From assembly GCA_004556655.1 (NCBI GenBank), contig SFGF01000052.1:1-26165 (forward strand): a stretch of DNA of 26,165 nt, in the 5' to 3' direction. The translations under genes and the position numbers were made by a program. Positions 17,737 to 23,795 of the stretch are shown piece by piece. Below the pieces are notes generated by a model that saw only the letters and a program-made list of their open reading frames with translations, had not been told where the DNA came from and searched no databases. Positions within the stretch are counted from its first letter, which is position 1. The number at the start of each line of letters is the position of its first letter. This stretch comes from Lachnospiraceae bacterium (lineage in GTDB: Bacteria > Bacillota > Clostridia > Lachnospirales > Lachnospiraceae).

Positions 17737-17919
17737 ATGAGTGACAAAAGACTGTATCGTTCTTCAACTAACAGCATGATCTGTGGGGTATGCGGAGGAA
17801 TCGGAGAATATTTTAATATTGATCCGACGCTTGTGCGGCTTGCATGGGTATTGTTTTCCTTTTTAGGAGGTGCAGGTATTCCTGCATATATCATCGCAGC
17901 TATTATCATACCGAGATAA
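17737..17919 (+). CDS. PspC domain small membrane protein
   Basis: This 60-residue protein is a minimal PspC domain. It has the start MSDKRLYRS, a cysteine- and glycine-rich turn (MICGVCGGIGEYFNIDPTLVRL), and one transmembrane helix with a PAYIIAAIIIP ending. PspC proteins take part in phage-shock or envelope-stress responses. The ATG at 17737 has AGGAGGG seven bases upstream; a longer reading from 17680 would overlap the previous gene without a ribosome-binding site. It is the last gene of the PadR cassette and is followed by a terminator hairpin at 17961. Confidence 0.93.
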   Translation: MSDKRLYRSSTNSMICGVCGGIGEYFNIDPTLVRLAWVLFSFLGGAGIPAYIIAAIIIPR

Positions 17920-17940
17920 ATATAGAATCAGGAAGCTGCG

Positions 17941-17970
17941 TGAATAAATAGACAAAAAAAGGTCATACTT
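17941..17970 (+). promoter_or_regulatory. Sigma-G-like promoter of the spore protein gene
   Basis: TGAATA (17941-17946), 17 bases, CATACTT (17964-17970) match the forespore sigma-G consensus (GHATR, about 17-18 bases, CATNHTA) with one mismatch in the -10. RNA would start near 17977, just before AAAAGGAG. Expression in the forespore is expected for this gene class. Confidence 0.7.
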
Positions 17971-17997
17971 CAAAAGAAAAGGAGTGTGACTTTTTTT
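17961..17997 (+). terminator. Intrinsic terminator of the PadR cassette, overlapping the next gene's start region
   Basis: GGTCATACTTC (17961-17971) pairs with GGAGTGTGACT (17981-17991) over 11 positions including G-U pairs, around the loop AAAAGAAAA, and seven T follow at 17991-17997. The left arm contains the -10 of the sigma-G-like promoter and the right arm the GGAG Shine-Dalgarno of the next gene. Only transcripts arriving from upstream contain both arms. Confidence 0.8.
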
Positions 17998-18195
17998 ATG
18001 ACAAAAAAGAAAGAATTAAATATCCGGGAATTGTCCGGTGAAGAAAAAATGAAATATGAGATTGCGGAAGAACTGGGACTTCTTGATAAAGTGCTGGAAG
18101 AGGGATGGAAAACTTTGTCAGCGAAAGAAACCGGCAGAATCGGGGGACTTGTGACAAAGAGGAAAAGAGAAATGCAGTCAGACGGGGAGAAGTAG
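17998..18195 (+). CDS. Small acid-soluble spore protein, alpha/beta type
   Basis: Alpha/beta-type SASPs coat spore DNA and protect it from UV and chemical damage; germination protease then degrades them. The 65-residue product contains the two family blocks: MKYEIAEELGL, the germination-protease recognition region, and LSAKETGRIGGLVTKRKREM, the DNA-binding helix with the conserved GRIGG. The ATG at 17998 is preceded by AAAAGGAG 13 bases away, a wide spacing. A GTG at 17986 would add four residues but falls directly on the ribosome-binding region, so I prefer ATG. The sigma-G-like promoter upstream agrees with forespore expression. The LDKVLEEGWKTL linker is typical of clostridial members. Confidence 0.9.
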   Translation: MTKKKELNIRELSGEEKMKYEIAEELGLLDKVLEEGWKTLSAKETGRIGGLVTKRKREMQSDGEK

Positions 18196-18225
18196 GAAAT
18201 GTCGCCATATTATCGCGGCATTTCC
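18195..18225. repeat. Hairpin between convergent genes
   Basis: GGAAATGTCGC and GCGGCATTTCC form an 11-bp stem with one G-U pair around CATATTATC. The stem covers the stop codons of the spore protein gene (+) and the SGNH hydrolase (-). No U-run follows on either strand, so it is at best a weak bidirectional terminator. Confidence 0.5.
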
Positions 18226-18812
18226 AGATATGCCCTGCGCCAAAGATCTGCGAGAATTTGATTCCCGGTATAAGTCAGATGTATACCATCAAGCGTAATC
18301 CGATCAATTCCCATTTCCTCAGCGGACTGGCGGAGAATATGGTCAGTTGGGAGAAAGCAGGCATGGTATTTATCGGCAAGCGTCTCTATAATTTTACTTT
18401 CTGCTTCGATATACGGATGCCAGCTTTTATATTCCAGTGGATGATCAAACAAAAAAGGCTCTGCCAGAATCAGCTGTGCGTCAGTATGCGTGATTAGGAA
18501 TCTGAGAATTTCTTCATAATAATAGGCAAATTCATCAGGGATGCGTTTACGAGAGGTGTAAAGTTCAACGGGAATATCGTTGACTCCGACAAGAAGAGTG
18601 ATCACATCCCAGTTCCTCTCAATTCCATCTCTGTTCAGCATGTGTAAAACCTGTTCTGTTGTAAAACCGTCATGTCCTCTGTTTTGAAAAACACAGTTGA
18701 AAAATCTCATATCGACCGCAAGCATGGAAACATATCCGTTCCCAAGATTTGCAGGATCAAATAAATGCCCGGCATCCGTGATGCTGTCTCCGAGAAAAAG
18801 AAAATCAGACAT
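18210..18812 (-). CDS. SGNH/GDSL-type hydrolase
   Basis: The 200-residue protein is a small cytoplasmic SGNH hydrolase, a family of esterases, lipases and carbohydrate acetylesterases. Block I is FLGDSITD with the nucleophile S10, block II has NRGHDG, block III is VGVNDIP, and block V is DGIHLTYTGN with the Asp-His pair of the triad. There is no signal peptide. AAAGGAG precedes the ATG. Some relatives are acetyl-xylan or peptidoglycan esterases, which would fit the GH3 enzyme elsewhere in the window, but nothing here fixes the substrate. It is divergent from the DUF3783 gene and convergent with the spore protein gene. Confidence 0.92.
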   Translation of the reverse strand: MSDFLFLGDSITDAGHLFDPANLGNGYVSMLAVDMRFFNCVFQNRGHDGFTTEQVLHMLNRDGIERNWDVITLLVGVNDIPVELYTSRKRIPDEFAYYYEEILRFLITHTDAQLILAEPFLFDHPLEYKSWHPYIEAESKIIETLADKYHACFLPTDHILRQSAEEMGIDRITLDGIHLTYTGNQILADLWRRAYLEMPR

Positions 18813-18846
18813 AATCTATCTCCTTTGAGTTTAGTGATGTAGGTGT

Positions 18847-18919
18847 CAAAAGCTTTTGTCTTGTCTCATGATATAATACTATCATGGGAGTAGGAAAAAT
18901 CAATCAAAAATGTTATACT
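18847..18919. promoter_or_regulatory. Divergent promoters with palindromes
   Basis: For the minus strand, TTGATT (18903-18898), 16 bases, TAGTAT (18881-18876) could drive the SGNH gene. For the plus strand, an extended -10 TGTTATACT (18911-18919) could drive the DUF3783 gene. A perfect palindrome CAAAAGCTTTTG (18847-18858) and an inverted repeat CATGATA/TATCATG (18867-18873 and 18880-18886) overlap or follow the minus-strand -10 and may be operators. Confidence 0.5.
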
Positions 18920-18952
18920 GTGATTAGTTTATCTTAGAAGGAGACATAAGAG

Positions 18953-19372
18953 ATGAAAGAAACCGTATTATTATTTCATTTTGAAAAAGAGCGTGCCGGG
19001 AAAATACGCCGTGCGTTGTTGCCGCTGAAAATAAGAGTAAAAACAGTGGAACCGGAGGAATATGGACAGAACATAGGCTTTCTGGCGGGGAATAAAGAAA
19101 TATTGCCGCAGAAAGAAGAGAGTGATCCGGATAGGACTGGATTTCGCAAAGGGAATGAAGAGGCAGGAAGGACAGAGATAGAACAGGAAATGATGGTCAT
19201 GGCGTGGCTGACAGGACATCAGGTAGATCAGGTTTTGACTGCACTCAGAAAGCAGGGAATCGGAAGGATTGATTATAAGGCAGTGGTTACACAGCAGAAT
19301 CAATACTGGGACTGCAGGACGTTATACGCAGAATTGAAAAAGGAACATGAAGCATTTACCGGAAAATCATAA
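18953..19372 (+). CDS. DUF3783 domain protein
   Basis: A 139-residue cytoplasmic protein of unknown function. The C-terminal half (QEMMVMAWLTGHQVDQVLTALRKQGIGRIDYKAVVTQQNQYWDCRTLYAELKKE, read as separate helices) matches the DUF3783 pattern found in Clostridia, while the N-terminal MKETVLLFHFEKERAGKIRRAL precedes it as a beta-alpha unit; both are described from the translation. The middle (about residues 45-75) is charged and probably disordered. AGAAGGAGACATAAGAG gives a good ribosome-binding site. It is a single-gene unit ended by a very strong hairpin. Confidence 0.8.
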   Translation: MKETVLLFHFEKERAGKIRRALLPLKIRVKTVEPEEYGQNIGFLAGNKEILPQKEESDPDRTGFRKGNEEAGRTEIEQEMMVMAWLTGHQVDQVLTALRKQGIGRIDYKAVVTQQNQYWDCRTLYAELKKEHEAFTGKS

Positions 19373-19387
19373 AAGAAATCAAAGGTG

Positions 19388-19446
19388 AAAACTGTGTGCG
19401 TAAATACTATGATGCCAGGGTCATAGTATTTACGCACACAGTTTTT
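19388..19446. terminator. Bidirectional terminator with perfect 25-bp stem
   Basis: The arms 19388-19412 and 19421-19445 are exact inverted repeats of 25 bases, starting AAAACTGTGTGCG on the left, around the loop TGCCAGGG. The right arm ends in TTTTT and the left begins with AAAA, so U-tracts exist on both strands. It separates the convergent DUF3783 and beta-propeller genes. Confidence 0.93.
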
Positions 19447-19457
19447 GTTGCTTAATC

Positions 19458-20606
19458 TTAAGAAAGCAGTGTATTTAAATTGAGCTTGAGAATCCGGTCC
19501 ATTTTAAAAAGAGAACTTGCACGATAATTATAAGCGGCAGATTCAAATAATACATATAGATCGTCCCCGTCTACATAGATCTGTTCCATCTTTTCCGGAA
19601 GATAAAACTTCAAAACGGCAGCATTTTCTTCCAGAAGCTTCTGCATGGAATTATTAAATACCTGCAGTGTGGAAGGAAGTACCCCATAAGAATGGGAGAA
19701 TAATATTTTATCTTTATAGAAAGCAACTCCCTGTGCTTTTTCTGTGATAACCCGCATATCGGAGGGAAGAGCAAGAGGAGTAATCGTATCGGATTTATCG
19801 AGAGAATCAGTAAGCAATTGAGTGACCAGAGTGCCGTCTTCGTTGATATCGTATTGCTCCAGGACACTGGCTGTATTTTCGGTAAAATATCCGATATACA
19901 GGGAATTATCATGGTATGTCAGAAAAGAAGTTCTGGTGATCGCATACAGGTCGTAAGACTGTGAGTAAGTGATCGGAAGATGATCTTCCTGAAAAGAATA
20001 TTCTTCCAGCTGCTTCAGTGTAATGGCATTGACCTGAGGAATACCGCGTGACATTCCGGAAATCCAGATATTCTCATGGATAGAGTCATAGGCCAGACCG
20101 CCCACATGGGATTTGTTCCTAAGAACGATTTCTTTGATAAACTCATGACTTTTTTTGTCGATCACATAGATTACGGAATTGTGGGTCTGAGAACCGCAGT
20201 AAGCGCTGACAAGAATATAGTCCTCCGTGACGGCGAGCCCCTGAGGAGTCATGGAGGTACAGATTGCTGATGTTTCTTTTTCACCGAATACCTGTGTCTC
20301 TGTGGACATAAGTCCGGGGACCACATAAGTTCCATAATCAATTTCTGTCGCACGCCCGTTAAAGGCAGCTGCTTTTACTTCCGGTGTCAGAGAAATTAAA
20401 GTACGCTGAAACTTCATATTGTATATAGACTCTGTAGTTGTCTGTGAAGCTTCCGGCTTGGGTTCATGACTGATGCGATAAACAAGAATATAATAAAAAT
20501 AAGCAGATCCGGCAAGAATCAATATGAGACAAAACAACAGCAGCCGAATATGCTTAAATTTTTTTCCGCTTTTTTTCTGTTTTTTGGTGGGCTCTTTTTC
20601 TTCCAT
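19458..20606 (-). CDS. Membrane-anchored beta-propeller-like protein
   Basis: The 382-residue protein starts with a lysine-rich cytoplasmic tail and one transmembrane segment (about residues 22-42, LLLFCLILILAGSAYFYYIL). A predicted extracellular domain follows. That domain shows repeated short beta blades of the YncE/NHL propeller type: TPQGLAVTEDYILVSAYC, SVIYVIDKKSHEFIKEI, GGLAYDSIHENIWISG, GVAFYKDKILFSHS, and a last blade IYVDGDDLYVLFES. No catalytic motif is evident. The ATG has AGGAG eight bases upstream. TTGTAA (20656-20651) and TATATA (20632-20627) may be its promoter. Function unknown; surface sensing or binding is possible. Confidence 0.75.
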   Translation of the reverse strand: MEEKEPTKKQKKSGKKFKHIRLLLFCLILILAGSAYFYYILVYRISHEPKPEASQTTTESIYNMKFQRTLISLTPEVKAAAFNGRATEIDYGTYVVPGLMSTETQVFGEKETSAICTSMTPQGLAVTEDYILVSAYCGSQTHNSVIYVIDKKSHEFIKEIVLRNKSHVGGLAYDSIHENIWISGMSRGIPQVNAITLKQLEEYSFQEDHLPITYSQSYDLYAITRTSFLTYHDNSLYIGYFTENTASVLEQYDINEDGTLVTQLLTDSLDKSDTITPLALPSDMRVITEKAQGVAFYKDKILFSHSYGVLPSTLQVFNNSMQKLLEENAAVLKFYLPEKMEQIYVDGDDLYVLFESAAYNYRASSLFKMDRILKLNLNTLLS

Positions 20607-20756
20607 GTGTGTGCTCCTGATGCTGATATATATAATATGATATCTTATTTTTACAAAAAAAACAAGAAAACTGTGAAATTTGTATAAAGTCTATGGAAAA
20701 ATAAGTTACCTGCCAGCAGATTCACCGGAAATGAATTCTGAGGATAAATGAGGAAG

Positions 20757-20781
20757 GGCCGATATCATTACGATATCGGCC
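20757..20781. repeat. Perfect 10-bp hairpin in the 20.6-21.0 kb gap
   Basis: GGCCGATATC and GATATCGGCC are exact inverted repeats around ATTAC. No U-run follows on either strand. It lies about 150 bases upstream of the beta-propeller gene and could belong to that gene's leader or be a protein-binding site. Confidence 0.5.
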
Positions 20782-20813
20782 AATATGAAAAAGGAAATCT
20801 AAAAATAACTGTT

Positions 20814-20900
20814 AACCACATATTATGAGGGGGGACGGGAGACTACCTTGGATAATCTCCCGTAACAAAGTGTGGTTTGCTTTGTTGAGTATTATAATAC
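20814..20900. other. Nested inverted repeats, possible structured RNA or operator cluster
   Basis: AACCACA (20814-20820) pairs with TGTGGTT (20871-20877), enclosing ACGGGAGA (20835-20842) with TCTCCCGT (20856-20863). A competing repeat is AACAAAG (20864-20870) with CTTTGTT (20880-20886), which would break the outer stem. A 12-base palindrome GTATTATAATAC (20889-20900) gives a TATAAT on both strands. With minus-strand transcription it would form a leader about 200 bases ahead of the beta-propeller gene. The rest of the 413-base gap (20607-21018) is AT-rich with no gene seen; a weak CTTTG/CAAAG stem at 20994-21009 may end the ATPase transcript. Confidence 0.4.
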
Positions 20901-21018
20901 ATGGGAAATGTGACGATTTTGTGTTCGTATGGTAAATCATTTATAAAATTTCATAAAAAATACGAAACTAAAAAAAATAAAAGTATAAAATCCCTTTGCA
21001 AATTCAAAGACTAGCTTG

Positions 21019-22728
21019 TTATGAATGAAGACGCAGGCTCCGATAACGGTTCATGCAGGCATATATTTCCTGTATCCGGGGCATAGCCAGATTCGGAGAA
21101 ATACGGCCGCCATCAGCCAGAAAGTCGAGTCCCTGTGTAGTCAGCAGGTTTTCCAGTTGCTCCATAGATTCCTGAAGCGTACGCCTTCCGTTAAAAATAT
21201 GAAGCTGTGCATAGCGAAGCAGGGAGGACAGGGTGTTCACCTGTTCCGGATCCGCCAGCTGCTCCAGATAGCGAAGATCAAGATTTTCGTGGTTGACAGA
21301 GATTCCGTCTACACCCATAGTTTTCATTTTTATACGTCGATCTTCACGGAAAGAAGGATCCGGCTGCACGATCCTGTGATAATCGGGAGAAGATTTTTCG
21401 GGCGACGAAGGTCGGATCGAGGGAAATACTTCGGCTTCTTTTTTGGCAAATGCAGTAATATCTACCGGACGGTAATGATCCATCTGGATTACCGTGTCTG
21501 CTACATGAAAATAGGAACCGGAACTTCCTGCCACAAGAATCGTTGAAACCTCCTTTTCATGGGCCAGCCACTGCACCCGTTCGATAAATGGGGTGATGGG
21601 TTCCTGACTGCGGTTCACGACTCTCTGCATCAACTCATCACGGATCATAAAGTTTGTGGCACTGGTATCCTCATCAATCAGCAACAGCCTGCTGCCGGTC
21701 TCCATGGCTTCCACCACATTGGCTGCCTGGGAAGTGCTGCCGCTGGCATCTTCCGAGTAAAAACAGGAGGTATCCTTTCCGTTTGGCAGGTCATTGATAA
21801 AGAGAGAGATATCGGCTGCCTTGATACTCCTTCCATCTTCCGCACGGATTTTGACGGCATCAGATTCTGTGATAACATATTCTCTTCCGTCCCCTGCAAT
21901 ATGATTATAAACTCCCAGTTCCAGTGCTTCGAGAAGTGTGGATTTTCCATGATATCCTCCGCCTACGATCAGAGTGATCCCTTTTCGGATTCCCATACCC
22001 TTCATAGGACCGTGGTTTGGCAGATCAAGCGTCACTTCCATGGAAGCGGGAGAGATAAAAGGGATCCCATTTTTCATAGGACGGGGTGATACACCGGATT
22101 CTCTGGGAAGAATAGAACCATTTGCTACAAAGGCAGTTAACCCCAAAAGGGGAAGCTGACTGCGGATATATGTCTGATCTTCAGCAAGCTGACAAACCTG
22201 TTTCAGTACTTTGGCATCAAGATTCCGATAATACAATGATTCCCGTACGCAGACAGGAAGAAAATCAAAAAGAATTTTTATCAGTTCCTGAGAATTGATT
22301 GTTCTGCCATTTGCCGGGAAACCTACCTCAAGACGAATCGTCAGGTCACCAGTGGAGCTGTTGAGAGAGCAGGCAGTCCGTTCCAGGATTTCCTGTTGAC
22401 ATCTGGTGATAGAGATTAGTCCGCTTTTTCCGGAACCTTTCGCCCGGAAATTGAATTTTTCTATTTTTTGATGAAACTGGCGAATTAGATAATCCTGGAG
22501 AGCGATACGTGTTTCTTTTGTATGGTAAAGCGTTTCCGGGAATCCTGCCTGCGTGCCGCTAACTTTGATACTGAGCCTGGAAGGAGCGGCAAAAGGGTCT
22601 CCCTGTACATGGTCAATAGAAAGAATGTATCCTGGAAAAGCATAGGTGCCCCGAGTATCTTTATATGCGGGATAACTTTTTCTGTTGATCTGAAAAAGTA
22701 GTTGTTTTAAGTCTTCTGCTGATTTCAT
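21019..22728 (-). CDS. Predicted ATPase of the ABC class (COG3044, PF09818 type)
   Basis: The 569-residue protein is a stand-alone ATPase of the ABC class, not a transporter. There are no membrane segments and no permease gene nearby. It has the Walker A-like GGGYHGKST (about residue 254), the SGSTSQAA signature region, the Walker B box LLLIDEDTSATNFM, and a later SSGSYFHVADTVIQMD segment. The family spans bacteria and trypanosomes, where MRB1590 binds RNA in mitochondrial editing complexes; bacterial roles are not established, so an RNA-linked job is inference. CAAGGAG precedes the ATG at 22728. A minus-strand promoter TTGAAT (22792-22787), 16 bases, TATACT (22770-22765) is likely. Confidence 0.88.
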   Translation of the reverse strand: MKSAEDLKQLLFQINRKSYPAYKDTRGTYAFPGYILSIDHVQGDPFAAPSRLSIKVSGTQAGFPETLYHTKETRIALQDYLIRQFHQKIEKFNFRAKGSGKSGLISITRCQQEILERTACSLNSSTGDLTIRLEVGFPANGRTINSQELIKILFDFLPVCVRESLYYRNLDAKVLKQVCQLAEDQTYIRSQLPLLGLTAFVANGSILPRESGVSPRPMKNGIPFISPASMEVTLDLPNHGPMKGMGIRKGITLIVGGGYHGKSTLLEALELGVYNHIAGDGREYVITESDAVKIRAEDGRSIKAADISLFINDLPNGKDTSCFYSEDASGSTSQAANVVEAMETGSRLLLIDEDTSATNFMIRDELMQRVVNRSQEPITPFIERVQWLAHEKEVSTILVAGSSGSYFHVADTVIQMDHYRPVDITAFAKKEAEVFPSIRPSSPEKSSPDYHRIVQPDPSFREDRRIKMKTMGVDGISVNHENLDLRYLEQLADPEQVNTLSSLLRYAQLHIFNGRRTLQESMEQLENLLTTQGLDFLADGGRISPNLAMPRIQEIYACMNRYRSLRLHS

Positions 22729-22764
22729 TTCATTTTCTCCTTGCTTATTTGTTCATTCTGTTTA

Positions 22765-22874
22765 AGTATACCAATTTAAAAAAAATATTCAATCATTCTT
22801 TAGGTCGGATAATCAATATACTTTATTGGATATACAAACCCAAAGTAGCCGTTATCAAAGATGTATGTTATAAT
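22765..22874. promoter_or_regulatory. Divergent promoters for the ATPase and CYTH genes
   Basis: On the minus strand, TTGAAT (22792-22787) and TATACT (22770-22765) are 16 bases apart and face the ATPase gene. On the plus strand, an extended -10 TGTTATAAT (22866-22874) lies 70 bases before the CYTH gene, with no convincing -35. The 216-base gap holds no other feature I can support. Confidence 0.6.
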
Positions 22875-22944
22875 TTCTCCATGAGAATTAAGAAGCATGA
22901 TTGTGATGAGAAGGATAGTATCGTAGTGTGAAGGGAGAATAGAG

Positions 22945-23388
22945 ATGGAGATTGAAAGAAAATATTTAATAGACAGTTTACCGGAGCATCTGGATGATTT
23001 TCCTCATAAGGAGCTGGAACAGGCATATCTGTGTACAAATCCTGTGGTACGGGTTCGAAGAGAGGGGGAAGAGTATGTACTTACCTACAAGTCCGGGGGA
23101 CTTATGGTGCGGGAAGAGTATAATCTTCCGCTGAATCAGGAAGCATATGAGCATCTTCTGAAAAAGGCGGATGGCATTGTGATTTCGAAAACAAGATATA
23201 TTCTCCCGGAAAAAGACGGACTGAGGATAGAGCTGGATGTGTTTCATGGGAAGCACGACGGGCTGATCCTGGCAGAGGTGGAGTTTCCTACAAAAGAAGC
23301 TGCAAATGCTTATTGTCCTCCGGAGTGGTTCGGGGAAGATGTGACGTATTCAACCAAATATCATAATAGTAATCTGAGCAAAGAATGA
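22945..23388 (+). CDS. CYTH domain protein (triphosphate tunnel metalloenzyme-like)
   Basis: CYTH proteins form an eight-stranded tunnel that binds triphosphates with metal ions. The family includes class IV adenylate cyclases, thiamine triphosphatase and short-chain polyphosphatases. This 147-residue protein has the N-terminal signature EIERKYL (E2, E4, K6), the basic strands VRVRREG and LTYKSGG, KTRY, IELDVFHG and LAEVEFP. Key charged residues appear intact. In most bacteria the single-domain form is a tripolyphosphatase rather than a cyclase, so I do not call it a cyclase. AGGGAG precedes the ATG. Confidence 0.93.
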   Translation: MEIERKYLIDSLPEHLDDFPHKELEQAYLCTNPVVRVRREGEEYVLTYKSGGLMVREEYNLPLNQEAYEHLLKKADGIVISKTRYILPEKDGLRIELDVFHGKHDGLILAEVEFPTKEAANAYCPPEWFGEDVTYSTKYHNSNLSKE

Positions 23389-23446
23389 TTGCATTTACTA
23401 AGACAGGAGAGGTGAAAATAAAATTATAAAAAGTAATTGCAAAATT

Positions 23447-23475
23447 TCAGATTGTTCCAATTCTTAAACATCTGA
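23447..23475 (+). promoter_or_regulatory. Inverted repeat ahead of the XRE gene
   Basis: TCAGAT (23447-23452) and ATCTGA (23470-23475) are exact inverted repeats 17 bases apart, within the 118-base gap before the XRE regulator. A clear promoter is not obvious: TTGTTC at 23453 and TAAGCT at 23478 are the nearest, but the spacing is wide. An operator for the regulator is possible. Confidence 0.3.
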
Positions 23476-23506
23476 GGTAAGCTATAGGAAAGAAAGGAGC
23501 GGGACT

Positions 23507-23743
23507 ATGGATTATAAGCGAATGAACGAATTTCGGTTATTGGGTCTGACAATCGCGTACTATCGTAAACTGCGTGGAATGACGCAGGCAGATCTGGCAG
23601 AAGCTACGCAGCTGAGCCGTACCCATATCAGCAATATCGAAGCACCGAATGGAAAAACATCCATCTCACTGAATAAGTTGTTTGATATTGCGGAAGTTTT
23701 GGAAGTGCCTATGAAAGATCTGTTTGATTTCCGGGATAAGTAG
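23507..23743 (+). CDS. XRE family helix-turn-helix regulator
   Basis: The 78-residue protein is a single Cro/C1-type helix-turn-helix domain. LGLTIAYYRKLRGMTQADLAEATQLSRTHISNIEAPN spans helices 1-4 (about residues 12-48), and ISLNKLFDIAEVLEVPMKDLFDF completes the fold. There is no effector domain. AAAGGAG before the ATG supports the start. It stands alone between the CYTH gene and a terminator, with no toxin partner, phage gene or conjugation gene nearby, so a solitary housekeeping-type regulator is most likely. Its targets are unknown. Confidence 0.92.
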   Translation: MDYKRMNEFRLLGLTIAYYRKLRGMTQADLAEATQLSRTHISNIEAPNGKTSISLNKLFDIAEVLEVPMKDLFDFRDK

Positions 23744-23794
23744 AACATGAAAAATAAAGAGGATGCTTTGGCATCCTCTTTATTTTTCATGTTC
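23743..23794. terminator. Bidirectional terminator with perfect 24-bp stem
   Basis: The arms 23743-23766 (from GAACATGAAAAATAAAG) and 23771-23794 are exact inverted repeats of 24 bases around the loop TTTG. The outer part is A-rich on the left and T-rich on the right, so both strands get a U-rich exit. It serves the convergent XRE gene and thrS and touches both stop codons. Confidence 0.92.
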
Positions 23795-23795
23795 C

